Source of the DNA: Polyodon spathula
Taxonomy: Eukaryota; Chordata; Actinopteri; Acipenseriformes; Polyodontidae
Assembly: GCF_017654505.1 (NCBI RefSeq)
Contig: NC_054537.1
Location: 75,297,118-75,361,117 of the forward strand
DNA: 64,000 bases
Direction of reading: 5' to 3'
The translations under genes were made by a program, and so were the position numbers. Under the pieces are notes generated by a model, which had not been told where the DNA came from, did no database searches, and worked only from the letters and a program-made list of their open reading frames with translations. Shown one piece after another: positions 1-13,897 of the stretch (position 1 is its first letter; each line of letters opens with the position of its first letter).

Positions 1-517
1 ATAGTGTTTAATTCGGCACAATTTTCAGGACCCAAGCGATGCTAGATTGTACAGAATTGCTGTACTGTAGTTTCCAATAAAATCAGTAAAATGTAATCAG
101 TACTACATTTTGAAAAAAAGTTGACCCCTTCTTTAATTTTTGTTTTGCTGAGCTTTAACAGAGTTTGTAAATCTATAAACTATTTGGCTAAAGTGACATA
201 GTGACAAGCCTGTTTCAAAGGGAAGGAAGCTTGTGTCATTACAGGTGTACTGGGCTACTTTCTGATAGAGTGGAGTGCACGGAAGGCTAAACTATGAAAG
301 GATGTACTCTATTGAAATGTGAAAGTAAAAACAAAAACTTGAAGATTATCACTGGGGAATACTGTTTTGGGATACAAGGAGTACAACATATTTTATTTTA
401 CATTCTAAATGATAAGCCTTGACAAAAAACTGTATGGAAAATTGACATCATGGCCAATGCTTGTGTTACTCTATTGAAACGCTATGTAAACAACAACAAC
501 AATAATTAAAAAAACTA

Positions 518-567
<50 letters not shown>
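518..567. repeat. (AAT)n microsatellite
   Basis: About 16 uninterrupted AAT/TAA units. On the minus strand it generates a spurious polytyrosine ORF. Confidence 0.97.
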
Positions 568-568
<1 letters not shown>

Positions 569-3500
569 CACATGTCTGCATCATTCTTTTAAAAAATACA
601 TCACACTCCACATTCCTTGTTATGACCACTGTACTACTTTCATTTTTCCACCTGACAAATACAAATAAATGCATTGCATTCAAAGGCTGTTTTCTGTTTA
701 TTGGATCTGATTAGTAATACATTTGTTATTGACCAGATATGGAGTGCTAGGCCCTCGAGCGCAATTCAATGACCTGCTCACTCGATTATTATGTACTGCA
801 CCCTCAATCCGTCAAGCTGCATTGAGTCAGTTAGGCAGTGTTTCAGAGTTAGAGCACATTTTATTATACATACATGTGTGCAACAATAAACATTCATATT
901 GCACTGCATTAGACAAAATGTTTCTATGAATAATATTCAGAATGTACATGATTGCTTCCAGGTTGCTGAGAGGAATGACAGGGCCACTATATATGAACTT
1001 TCAAATAAACTGCATTGTTTTACAAAATATGTCATTTGGAATAAAAGTATTAACTATAATCAGCCAAAATGGTGTGATTCATTGCTTAATTTCAGGGTGC
1101 CAGCCTATAAATTATTTCAGTCCTGCCACAACTAATTTCAACAGCAGCAAGCTGGATGACAAATGAAATGTCCAAGTGTCTAACGTGAAAAGCTTCTATC
1201 TTTCTTTCATGGCTGGATATTACTTATTCTAATGATGTATAATAGCCTACAACTACACTTAACCTGTGTATTAAATGGCAGAAAAAACCCTGTGTACCAT
1301 GTTTTTTTTTTTTTTATGATGAAAACAGCAAACCATTTTTTAACCCCGGAAACACTGGTATTGCTTATTTTCTATGTCTTTGAACAAGATGGTGTTTGTA
1401 ATACCTAATGCCCATGTTACTTAATGCTGTGGGTATCTTGACATGCTTGGCCGACACATGAAATAATTTGCATGGAATCTGATTTTTTACGCAGCACCCA
1501 TATGTAATTATAAATGGCAGTTGTTTCTGAGATGGAGTATATTACCCTATAGTTGAGCTGAAAACCTGATTTTATTCTTGTGCATAAAGTCTTGTTTCTG
1601 ATCAGATTGTCACAGACAGTACTTATGTCCTGTGGTCTTGCTGTGTAAACTCTGCAACCTTCTAGTTAAGTGTCAGTCGCATGGATGAGTCCAATGGCAA
1701 GATCCATTTTCCGTACAGAATATAGGTGAACCTTTTAGTATGAATTGACATTCACAGTATGCATAGCAGTAAGAAAAAAAAAAAACTAAAATATAAAGTA
1801 TTACAAAAATATGAAGCAAAAAAAACAAAAAAAAAAAAATAGGATGTTTTTTTACATGATTTCTAATGTAAGCAACACTTTGTTGCAGTATACATTATTC
1901 AATTCTTCTGACCACAGACAGCAATAACATAGTGCTGGTTCAGAATGCTAATGTTTCTATCACTGACCCTCAACCCCTATTATAATACCATGCACTAACA
2001 AATGTCAGTAAGACCACAATATGTATACTGTGCAGTAAATAGCAGAACAGAATTTTGTAAAGTTTTAAAAACTTAAAAGCAGAGTTGCTACAAATACACA
2101 GTAAATAAAATAATGAACTAGTTAATGTTAAGCGAATGTTTCTGAAATGGACCTGGAAGTGAAACGATACGGTACAATTGTTTAATGATCAAAGGGGGTT
2201 CAGCTCATTTCATGATCCATATTGTCCTTTTTTATATATATATAATCATAACAGATAAAATAACAAGCTACAAAAAGGGCATTATATAAAACAATAAATA
2301 AAAGGTTTGAACTCTAGGCTGTGTAAAATTTTACAGTACATTAATGAGTCCTGCCATAAATTATTTCTGGCAATGCATACACAGCTATACAGTCCAAACC
2401 TGACAATCTACAGCATCCTCTGTGTACACAAGTTCAGTATCTAAAGCTTTGTGGTATTACTGGTACATGCATTTTCAGATGGCTGTTTTTTCACCCCAAT
2501 AAAATTGCAACAAAAAGTACATAGAAAGCACACATTTGATTTCATTGCACTCTAAAATCTACAATGTTTTTCACATTGTGCCATCTTTTAGTTTACAAAG
2601 AATTTCTATATAAAGCCACAACAAATAATATTATCAATAATGTTTCTGCATAATAATACCAGGTTTGACCTAAAGCAGCAGCTCTGTGAAAATCTCTCAG
2701 CCTAAAGGATTGTTGACATTCTGTTTGATTACCCTTTAAACAAGTGTATAAAATATTTTATTTAGTTTTATGTTTGCTTCCAAACCTGGATTAAATCTTA
2801 TAGACCCCTTTTCAAGAACACAGGTTATAAAAAGCATGCAGGTTAAAACATACAATGTATGTACAGTAGCGCATGCTTTAATACCAACATGGTATGACAG
2901 AGCGAATGAATCCTAGCGATATATGAGGTTGCTGTATAACAGGAACGGTGTGCCCCGTACTGGATGGTTTGGCAGGAATGGGGTGGAGTCAAAATACTAG
3001 AAGTCATCACCTTAATACCGTAAGCGATGTATCAGTCATGGATTGGAGGATACGTGATTGTACTAGCTATCGAAGGGGGTATGACTAAAGGTATTTCAGG
3101 GGATGTGATGAAGCAATCTGTTCCTTTGTAATGGTTGCAAAAGATCTGTAAAGACAGACCAAAGTGAAATTAAAACTGTGCATTTGTATTCGTTTGTTAA
3201 TCACTGTTGTTTTTTGTAATCATTAGACAGCTAACAACAGGCTGCACCAGTCACAAATAGCTGTGTATTCACCACCATCACAGGAGCACCACTAAAGTAT
3301 GCAGAGCCGTGCCTGGACATTGTGTTGTATATTATTGTTTTGGGACTGAAACCAGGTATTATTTGGCTGTGCAAACTAGACATTGCTGTTATTGAATGGT
3401 GCCAACCTGCTTTCAGGAAAATAAAATAACTGTTTGCACCATGAACTCTGACTACGTGTTGCTGTTTAAGTACTTTATCAGAACTACATCTGCACACTGC

Positions 3501-6500
3501 AAAACACATTCACACATGGGTAAATAATAACAAAAAGATATGAGGGTGAAAAACAGCACAGAGAAACAGTGAAATATCCTGAAGGCACCAAAAGCAAACA
3601 TGTATTGGTTAATTCCATGTGCAGCAGAAGTGAGATTCAGGGAGTTCTACTGCTTGTCAATATCCAAAATGTTCACCGCCATGACCAGATTATTTTGTTG
3701 GCTTCATACAAAAATCTACAATGGAGATGAGGATAATGGGCAATTACTAAGAACTATTAATAACAGAAAAAAAGCTGTTTTATCTATCTTGGAAAAATAC
3801 ATAGACTAAACCTTGCTTTAAAGCATTTATCAAAAAATACTATAATAGGAAAAAGATCGAAAATATACTGTCCTCATGAAGTTAGCTTTGGATGCAGCTG
3901 ATTAGGTCTCCTGCCGCAATGCTACGTATTCCACTTTTGCCAAAGGGCCAGCTATTATTATTAACATCATTTGTCTGAATCATTACTCTGCACCTTGGTT
4001 CAGCAAACACTATGAAGATGGCATGGTAATAAATGACCGCAGGAATTTTTCCAGCTTCAGCCTGGTTCTATCGGCCTCCTCTCCACCGTCAGCTCCATCT
4101 TTCTGAGCCTCTCTCAATCCCCAAAAGGGACGGGGTGTCTATTTGTTTTCTGCTAGGTTACCACTCTGTCTATTGTTGTTTGCACTAAAGGGGACAAATT
4201 CAATTCATTCTTATGACATAAAAGCACTGATACAGTGGAAACAAAAAAAGATTGCCCAGGAGAAAACACAAAACAAAGTTGCTGAATATGGGCTAAATAT
4301 GCAGCATCAAGACGTCTATGAAGGAGGTTTTTCAAAAAATTCTATTTTAGGTGCAGAACATATGTTGGTTATAGAGGTCAAAATAATTACATGAGCTTTT
4401 AATGGAAGAAATCATTGATCCAATTGTTGACATTTAAGAAGAAATCACTTTTTTTCTTGTGATGTGATGCTTAAAGTATATTATACCAAATAATTTGTAT
4501 TACATTAAACGGGAATGTAACTGTCATACTGTTGCCATTTACTTTCATCCTAACATGAAATACTAACATACTGTTATTACAACCAATTAAACTTGCAGCA
4601 TCAACCTGATTTGTGGAAATGCGTATCAACAAACAAGAACTCGCAATAAGCAGCTTTCACAAAGTGCAATCATACTTGTAAACACAGCAAACACTCAACT
4701 TAGCCATCTCTAATGTTCTTGGGCACTAGTTTTCTGTAGTTTCATTGAGTTTTGCATAATTATGATATTACTGTTCTATGTGAGTCACTGGGCCCAATTT
4801 TTCACTGTGGGCAAACCAGGGTTGCCAACCTTGAGGCAAATTGCCTATGTGATACATTTACTATGGTGGGGGCCTACAAAATATAGACCATTGTCTTTGT
4901 TTAAAGTCACTTAATTTCTGTTAAAGTCACTTCATTTCTGAAATTCCTTCCAGATTTGTAGTCAAAATATACTGGCCTTAAAGAAATACTCTATACTCTT
5001 CTAAAAAGACTCAAAGCGGATTGTGTGGAGCTGAGGGGGTGACATATCAATTGAAAAACTGTTTGTTTATTAAATCAATCACACACAAATGGGATACCCA
5101 CATGTTAATTTACTGTCTCGCTATGTATGTAGAATTAACAGTTAAAAAAGCAACAGAAGCAATAAAATGCCATTTGGACACACTTTTTTTTTTAAACAGA
5201 TGATTTAATGTGTCTGATTCTCATCATGTTGTAATTTTCCCCATTTTACATAATCAAATGTCTTCCTTCATAAACTTGATCAAAAGATATTCAGTTTTGA
5301 CAGTTTGTGGTTAGCTTCTGTTGGCTAGGGCTGCAGCTTGTCTTAATAGTGTCGAATGTATCCTTTTACTAACATGGACTTTTAATGACAATTTAATGAA
5401 TGATACATTCCATTTTCTTTATAATGCTTAATTATGCCAATAATTACCAATTGCTGAAACCTACTATTGTGGCAGTAATGGTATTTCAGTACACAGGCAG
5501 TTTGTGTGAGTCACGGTGTCTTAAAAGATCAGAGTTCCATCTGTCTTAGGTGAGCTGGAAATCAGGAAAAATGGCTGATTAATGTTCCATAGTGTTTTTA
5601 ATTTTAGAGCTGCCTCTATGCATGCGATAATTTAGTGTTTCCCAAAACTCAATCGACATTCATTTTAACATGAGACCAAGTCGATGTTTGTGAATACTTT
5701 ATATGTTTGGCTTAACCATCGGCCTTACGATAAAATATACCTATAACAGCTTGAAATGGTCGCATTGTTTGGAAAGCTGCAACACCAGAAGGTGTTTGCA
5801 GTGGACAATTATATTTTTGACCGACTTGGCATTAGAAATATGCATATTTCTCAGTCTTTTTAAAAAATTCACTCGTTTCCAAAGATTTGTAAATGCTGTC
5901 TTATGTGTACTAGAAAACAACGCATCATAAATGAAAAATGTATTAGTTGAAACAAATATCTTCACTGTTTTTTTTGGTTTTGTTTTTTGTTTTTTTGAGG
6001 ACCTGGGTTGGAAACCATTAATAAGAAAAAAAAAAATATCTGCATTTTGTATTTACATTTCTCAATATTGTAGTAGGTCTCTAGTGTTCCTTCATCATGT
6101 TATAGTTCAGGAAGTGTTTCAGTATCGTGTTATACTTCTTGACCTCTTTCATTCAGTTGTCTCTTTATGTCTAACCATATTTATTTAAATACACTTATAA
6201 TGCAGTCAGTTAAAAAGAATCAGGTTGTATCCCTGCTTCAAACTAGCTCTTAAGAAGTCAAAGCTTCAGTTGACATTGGAAGAAGTCAATAAATTCCAAC
6301 ACTCTCAGGTTCTAAATCACTTTCATTGTTGTGGGCAACTTCCTACAGCAGCCTAATGTCTCCAGTAGAGAGTGCAGTAATATGGTTGGAGTACACAAAA
6401 CATATTTATTTGTATTACTATTTTTCAATTGTGTAACTAATAGGATTGCATTACTCTTAACACCCAATGTATTGTGCATTAATCTGTAGTAAATGCACCT

Positions 6501-6589
6501 TAGCCATCAAGGTACTGTTATTTATATTGCATACAATGTACATGACTCTGTTCTTCTTTTGTGAAAACCCGACTCTCCCAGATATGAGT

Positions 6590-6590
<1 letters not shown>

Positions 6591-6642
<52 letters not shown>
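6591..6642. repeat. (AAT)n microsatellite
   Basis: About 17 uninterrupted trinucleotide units. It explains the poly-isoleucine ORFs on both strands, which should not be annotated. Confidence 0.97.
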
Positions 6643-7715
6643 TAGTTTGTTGACAACAGTAATCGCCCAAAAAGGATTAGAACATATAAATACACGGCTA
6701 AACAGACTGTGTTGCACATGCATATTTTATTTTAGTTCAAGTAACTGAAAAAATAGAAATCTTGTGAATCCCCATGAAGCTTACCATATGAACTGTCACA
6801 TTAATAACACTATGCTCATATTCAAATTTTCTGTCTAAAGCTAAAGAAAGATTGAATACCCTGCTGTTGCCTGGCCAAGATTGAAGATGTGTCTCATTGA
6901 CATTGTTAAAAGTTTATGAAAATATATGAATTCTCAAATGTCACTGGATACGCGCCTCCAACTCACTGCAATTCTATAAGAAATCACTCTTTTAATCAAA
7001 ATGATTGAATACCATAAGGTTAGAGTGATCCAGTGATTTAAAAAAAGGCGTCACAGTTAAAACCCCAAAACGTGCTTTTTCTGCAAATCTTTGCTAAGTA
7101 GTACATACTTGCATTTTAAGGTGTTAATTTGTGCACATCATACTTAAAATTGATATCATGTAAAACTTCCATCAAGTTAAGACATATGGCAGAAAATATA
7201 CATATGTTTTACATAACAGCTGCTAACTATGTCACATATGTAAACTTGATAACCAAAGTGACACATACGCAAATCATTTGCTTGTTTAGTAACAATTTGG
7301 AGATTTACTGTTCACATGAGGGCAAATTATTTTAAATGATAGGGCGGCCTTTGCCCTGTCAAAACTGGAATCAAATCTCATTTCAGTAAGTATGAGGTGT
7401 TTGAGGATGAGGGCATTTTCAAATAGTTATTGAAACAGATGGTGTTTTTTTGCTAATTCTGCCTCCGTTCTGAGAACCTGATGCCTTACATCTGCACAGA
7501 GTGAAATAAATTGTGGCACTGACAGCACGTCCATTTTCTTAAAATGTTTCAATCATTTTTACACCACATTCTTGCAAACATCTGTCGTTTGCAGCTCAGC
7601 CTTTTAGAAAGTCTTTACTTGCTCTGTTTTTTTTTTTTTTTTTTTACTGGTGCTTGACTTGTCATTTTATAGGATAAAGGATTAACCTATTTACAAAAAA
7701 TAGTTTTAAAATTCA

Positions 7716-7838
<123 letters not shown>

Positions 7839-9652
7839 CTTTGGAAACAGAAACAATATTGCTCTAAAATACATGCTCTATAAATGTCCTGAAAATGTTT
7901 TACAGTAAACAGAATATAAAAATAACAAATGAAAGAGTGTTTAAAGCTATAATTCCATCTAGCCTTTATGAAATTATATAGCATTATTATACACTTACTA
8001 CCTATCTCTCATTAGTTTAAGCAAGCCTATAAAATGTTTCTTATTTCCCCATATGGCTATCATATTAGCCTTCATTATGTCCCTTGAATTTCACAACATT
8101 CTAAATAACAGTAGTGTATCTGCACTGCCTGATAATAGCCTGTTCTCTTTTACTTGCTTTAAAATGGGTATCTGCAAAGCTGAAATAAAATATGAATAAA
8201 ACCTTCCCATATGTGTGTTCACCCCTTTAGAGATTAAGCATTCTTCTTGTTTTACCTTTAAAAAAAGAGTATAAAAAATACATTTTCAAAAGGTATGATT
8301 AATATTAGTCCTCAGGTAAACTCTAATCATATATGCAGGTAATAGGGCAAATGTAATACTACTGTATAACTTCTTTATATGAGTCTGAAATTACATGAGT
8401 GGAGACTTACATGTCTAATAAATGCAGGTGTGGCTTTTGCCCCCGTAGGGTACAGCAGCACATACTAATCGCCCCTATACAGTATCTAGAAGGCATTAAA
8501 CATATTCACGTAAGAAAATTAGTGACAGTAGGCTGGCAACACTTTTAATGAATACTGTATTGAAAATTGAAGTACAGTACTGGTATTTCATCCAAACCCT
8601 TCAGACACATTTCTTTCAGACTCATGGCAATATTTCAAGTAGATAAATGCTAATATACCACTCAAACATAATCCACTTAGGTATAGCTGTGCCTCAAACA
8701 AGATTTGCTTCTGTCTAAGTGTGCATTATCATAAAATAAATTATGACTGAACACAATAAAAACTACTAAATGGGATCCTAAACCAGTCGAAGTGAGGGTT
8801 TACAGTGCTAACTGGACAGGACCTGTAACCAGGAAAGAGTTTAAATATGTATATTTTAATTATGTATCACACACTTTTGCTGCCCCTCACATGACTGATT
8901 AATTTGTTATGCAAATGAATCCTTGACGTATATTCTGCAATACCAATTAAATCTCGCTACTGCAAGTTAGTTTCAGTCACAACAGGAAATGTCGATCTGA
9001 AATACTTTGATAAGGGACTAATAGTAGGTGGTTGGTTGGCAGGTTCGTCTATATCCATGACTGCACAAGTTACGTAATGTTTCACAAAAACATGACATAA
9101 CTCAATGAGCCACTACTGAATTCCATCCCTGGACACGCTGAAATAATTAGAGACAGTAATCTTCAATGGGGAGTGGTCAGACACCCCTCTGGAAAAATTG
9201 TATCACTTGATGGTCATATCACAATGAACCATTGGTCTCCTCGACTGGCCATGGTGATTCTATTGACACAACAGGTTTTTTTGTGCATGCACAGTGCAAC
9301 TCCCAAATATACTATATAATCTGTAAATAAATGATACATCTAACTCAATGAATTATTATTTTCCACTCTACACATTGTTAAAATAAAGTGGAAATAGAAA
9401 CATTTAGTATAACAGAACCTACCCCCCCAGACAACAGCGACTATCAATTACCTGCCTGCTTTTAAATATCTTGAGAGAGCATATTAAAAGTTCTAAAATA
9501 AACACTTGCTTTCCCTCACATCTTTCCCCTATTATTTTGATAGCTTAAAAAGACTGAAGAGGTTTCAAAATCTGTGAAGCCTGTCACATTACAAAAACAT
9601 GTCTCTTTAAACTAAATGTGAAATATCAGTAATTGAAGTGATAAATCTAGTG

Positions 9653-9689
9653 TTTTTTTTTTTTTTTTTTTTTTTTGGGGGGGGGGGGG
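9653..9689. repeat. T24-G13 homopolymer junction
   Basis: About 24 T followed directly by about 13 G. The G run is a candidate for non-B structure and for sequencing-length error. Confidence 0.95.
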
Positions 9690-9969
9690 TTGCTAAGGTT
9701 CTTTTGATGAGAACTTCATAGTAAATTGGAAATTATTCTCTGCTGTTATACCATGCTGAAAAGCCTTTCCATTATCTGCCGTCAGTCATAGGAGACAGAT
9801 AAATTACTCAGCTGTCAATCTGACCATCAAATAAAGGGTTTCTACAATTGATCAATAAAAAAAAAATCCACTGTAATACCTCCCTGTGATTGTTTGAATA
9901 AATCAGTAATGTACGTTGCTGTCTTTAACCCTTTCTGTGCTTGTTTTATCATGTCATCGGACCAAAGCT

Positions 9970-9998
<29 letters not shown>
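9970..9998. repeat. (TTTA)n microsatellite
   Basis: Seven tetranucleotide units ending in a short T run. Confidence 0.93.
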
Positions 9999-10000
<2 letters not shown>

Positions 10001-11702
10001 ACTTTTTGCAGTATAAACTACTGGGTTGACAAATTGTCCAGTACCATATTTCTTTCCATGAAATCTCTTGCTTATACTGTTAAAGTACTATTTCAGGTTG
10101 TGCATTTTAAAGAACACTGGGTGTTCTCATTTCTCGAGCAGCTGCATATCACTTTCTTGATTAGATAAAGGATACTGACTGGAATCTTGTGTTCTATCGG
10201 TTTTATACAACAGCTGATGAAGAATAACCAAATAACTGAGTTGAGTGAAGTTTTCCTCAGGTCAGGTCATTCCCCAAGAGTAGCACATAATCTATTTCTA
10301 CAACATGCTTTTAGCTCAGTTTTATTAAAATGTATTCTTGTATTGTGTATTATTTAAAGGACTCTTTTTTTATTCCTCAGCGTTAATACTCTGCAGTGTC
10401 CAGTAAAACAGATTTAGGAGATTTTTCAGACCATATAAGTAGGCAACTTCACAGTAAAATTATGGTAATCGATACAATAAGCTGGTGCTACATGTGTGAC
10501 TCCTTGGTTTGTTTGTGACAACAGAGCAATGCATATAAATTAAACCTACACAATGTATTTTTAGGCGATTTACTTTGTCATCTTCGGCTGGTTTCAGAGA
10601 CCCCTGATTAGTACTAGCACTGAATAATGTCCACTTAGTTAAGGTAGTTCAAGATCTAAGAGTGGTAATCTGGGTCTGTGAAACCAGCCACTTGTGTTGA
10701 AGACCAGGCTATTTTATAAAAGATGATAAAAGTGGAATTCCGCTTGAGTGCTGGTTTATAGTATCTGCAGGATATTCTAGGAGTGTCAGTGTAGGTTCTA
10801 AAAAGGATTACAAATATTATATAGGATTTGGTCAAACATGTTTTTTTTTTAATTGGGGGGGGAAGGGAACAAAAAAAACAGGATGTATGTTTATTTTATA
10901 CAACTGCAGGTTATTTGCTCATATGTTTTAGTGAAAAATATCATTTAGTTTACAGCAGACACAGAAAAAAAAACCCCGACATACAGCTTATAATATAACA
11001 ATAGCTATTTGGAAGTTTCCTGAACAGGAGTCGGTTGGTGTTAACTGACAGTGGTTAATACAATTGCAAATATAAAATTCACGACTGGAAAATGTAATGT
11101 TTTCTTTGCTACAGGCTAGTAAAGAAACAATTAGTGCAGCGCTCCCTACCATCTCCTGCAATCAATAAACTGCAATACTATTATACGCCTATTGACCAAT
11201 TGATGTGATTCACCCTTACCCTTATCAGACAAACTGCAAAACTTGCTGAGGATTACAATTTCTTGCATGTGATCCTCGCCTTTCATTCTGAACAAATTTA
11301 GTAGATAGCTCTGCATATTTAACCACTCCATCAAGTAAAGACACTGTCCATGATTGGGACTGATATTCTTTTAAAACAATAAGCTGTGAATTGTACTCAT
11401 TTTCTTAGTGGTTCACCAACTATGGCGCAGATATTTACACATGACAGATGGGATGAAAATCCTCTTTTTCTTTGGGAAGCTGGTCCAAAAAACACAAGTA
11501 ATACTTTGTTTCTCATGTACTGTACTGTTTTAAAAGAATCACTTGAGGGAAAAAACAAACAAAACAAAACAAAAAACAGATGTCCAGTTGCTTGCAATTT
11601 AACAGTTATAACGTCTATATTTCTATGTACCAACATTATATACACATAATTAAAGCCTGTCATTACTAAAAAATGACCTCATTCGAACTAAAGACTATCA
11701 TA

Positions 11703-11956
11703 TACAGCTAGGGCCAAAGGTTTTGCATCACCCTATATAATTGACACATTTTGCTTCATAAAGTCAAATGAAACCTGCTGAATAATGTTACGTTAACATA
11801 CCACTTTGCAGTTTTCCATATACTTAACTAAAAACTGACAAAAAAAACTAAGTGACATTATGAAATCTACCATGAAATACTATACTACAAGTATGGCTTC
11901 TGGTAGACTTTTGCGATATAATTTTGTATTTTCTTTGATTACATGATGTAAAAATC
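11703..11956 (+). mobile_element. Tc1/mariner-type MITE, left half
   Basis: The end reads GGCCAAAGGTTTTGCATCACC, a typical Tc1-type terminal sequence, followed by about 90 bp nearly identical to both ends of the element at 24751-25218 (shared core CATAAAGTCAAATGAAACC). The right half and its inverted end are missing; the similarity runs into an A/TA/T compound microsatellite. It has no coding capacity. Confidence 0.8.
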
Positions 11957-11961
11957 AAAAA

Positions 11962-12041
<80 letters not shown>
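11957..12041. repeat. A14-(TA)27-T17 compound repeat
   Basis: An A run, a long TA run and a T run follow each other directly. The whole 85 bp is nearly self-complementary and could form a hairpin. It marks the broken edge of the preceding MITE. Confidence 0.95.
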
Positions 12042-13704
12042 GAATTTTGTTTGGGTAATGGAGGTTCTACGGTACTGTATACCCAGGCTTCTTGTCTTTC
12101 TAGTCACTGTTCTAGTATTGTATTGACTTTTGTGGACATCCAATAAAATAATAGCATGATACACATTTGGTTTTAGTTTTATTCTCAATGTCCCGATGTT
12201 ACTGTATCGGTAATGCTAGTTTTATCCCACTTCTGCATTTTTGTTTGGTCTGTTCGACCCATCTATAATCTAGCTCCAGTAAAAAAAAAAAAATGTTTAG
12301 TAGATCAGAAGGATCAGTTTAACGAAAAGATTAATAATAAAAAAAAGAGAGAATACTGCAGCTTTAAGATAAAAAAAAAAGCCACCCTCCTCCTCTCCCT
12401 TCACGCCCAGACATACAACACAAATAAAACACAATAAAAATGAAAATTCAGGTGCAGGAATTATCCATTTCATACTGAATAATTATTTCTGTACTACCCG
12501 CAAATCCTCCCTGGTAGGCTCTGCATCTAAAACTCATCGAACTGCCAAGGGGTAAACGCAGCTCCATCCATCACACAGCCACTTGACAAATACATTCCAT
12601 AATAGAAGTTTATTTTTATGGGAGGCTGAATCAAGGACTTTCCCATGCATACAAAAACTTGTCAAAGTTATTTATGTCTTGCTGAGACATGCAATATGTC
12701 ATATCAAACTCCTATTTTCCTTCCAAGCACAGACTGTCAATACCTCTGCTGCTATCAATAATGTGGGACACCGCTGCGATAAGCCCTCAGGATTTTGAGG
12801 TCATTTGCCCATCCTAGCCTGCTGCCAGGAGCCGTCTCCAACTGCAGTGCAGCTGAGCAGAGCCTTACTTACTTGCTGAACACTGTGAGGTGTGTTCAAG
12901 ATAGATGAGAGAAGGCGCGTGGATCAACCAACAGAAAAATCACCGGTAAAGACGTGCGCCTTGACCAAAATGTTTTTAATACCTACACAATGGAAACAAA
13001 CCTAACCCCCATACAGGTACATTATTGTTACATGGTTAGTACAGCATTAAAACTGTAGACCAGTCCATGACCTTGATACTGTATCTGTGTTGGGGGGGGG
13101 GGGTAGCTGATTACAGCAATGTGCAGTAACGAGATGATTAGGTGCCAACTCTTCCCTCGCATGCAAGAAGGTGGGAGTAGGGCCTCAGGGTTAACACAAG
13201 GTATTTAAAATTAGAAATCTCAAAATCACAGTGGAATTATTAATGTTTTACACCTGCTTCACCGGCAGAAATCTAGTAACTAACAAATAACTGAATTTAA
13301 GAAAACAAAGCCCTTTTTCCTACTTCCTACTAATTTAATTTAAAATTTAAAACTTGATAGCAATTGTATTCAATTAAAATCAAATTTTAGGACAACAAAA
13401 TCATATTGGATTTAATTCACATGATAGAAACCAGTTTATAGTTATTTGCAACAATTAATTTCTGCTAAAAAGGGTGTGAATACCATAATATTTATGGGTG
13501 TGTAGTATACTTAGATTAGCGTATTATAATTATACAGTTTATTTCTGCTCACAAGGTGCATAAATTATGTAATTCTGATTAATGTTATTTACACATGGGT
13601 TGAAGTTATATTGTGAAAATGATGCTACTATATCTCTATATGTCTTGGACTGTGTTTAAATGAACTAAAACCGTCACATTTAAGGTTAAACTGTTACAGA
13701 ACAA
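12042..13704. other. intronic stretch, no gene seen
   Basis: Short A runs (12281-12293, 12370-12380) and an 11-base G run near 13091 are present. The segment 12570-12960 is less AT-rich, but I recognise no exon or repeat family in it. Confidence 0.55.
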
Positions 13705-13897
13705 CCTGCAGTGTTTACAAGAAATAAATTACATTAGCTTGACTGTGTCCCATGTTTCCTTATTGCAAAATTATATTTTTAAACATATTACAGACTCTCT
13801 TGAAATTTATAATAACACATAACGAGTCATAAATCAAACAGGGGGTGGACAAAACAGGATACAGCGAAAGTAATGTGTTTCTTGTAAACACTGCAGG
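13705..13897. mobile_element. MITE-like 193-bp element with about 27-bp inverted ends
   Basis: The left arm begins CCTGCAGTGTTTACAAGAAA and the right arm is its inverted copy at 13871-13897, with about two mismatches over 27 bp. The interior is AT-rich and non-coding. The family is not recognised. Confidence 0.75.

Noticed and set aside
471..683. 70-aa minus-strand ORF with polytyrosine
   Set aside because: Produced by the (AAT)n tract; no domain, no splice context.
6457..6748. ORFs on both strands with poly-isoleucine
   Set aside because: Microsatellite translation.
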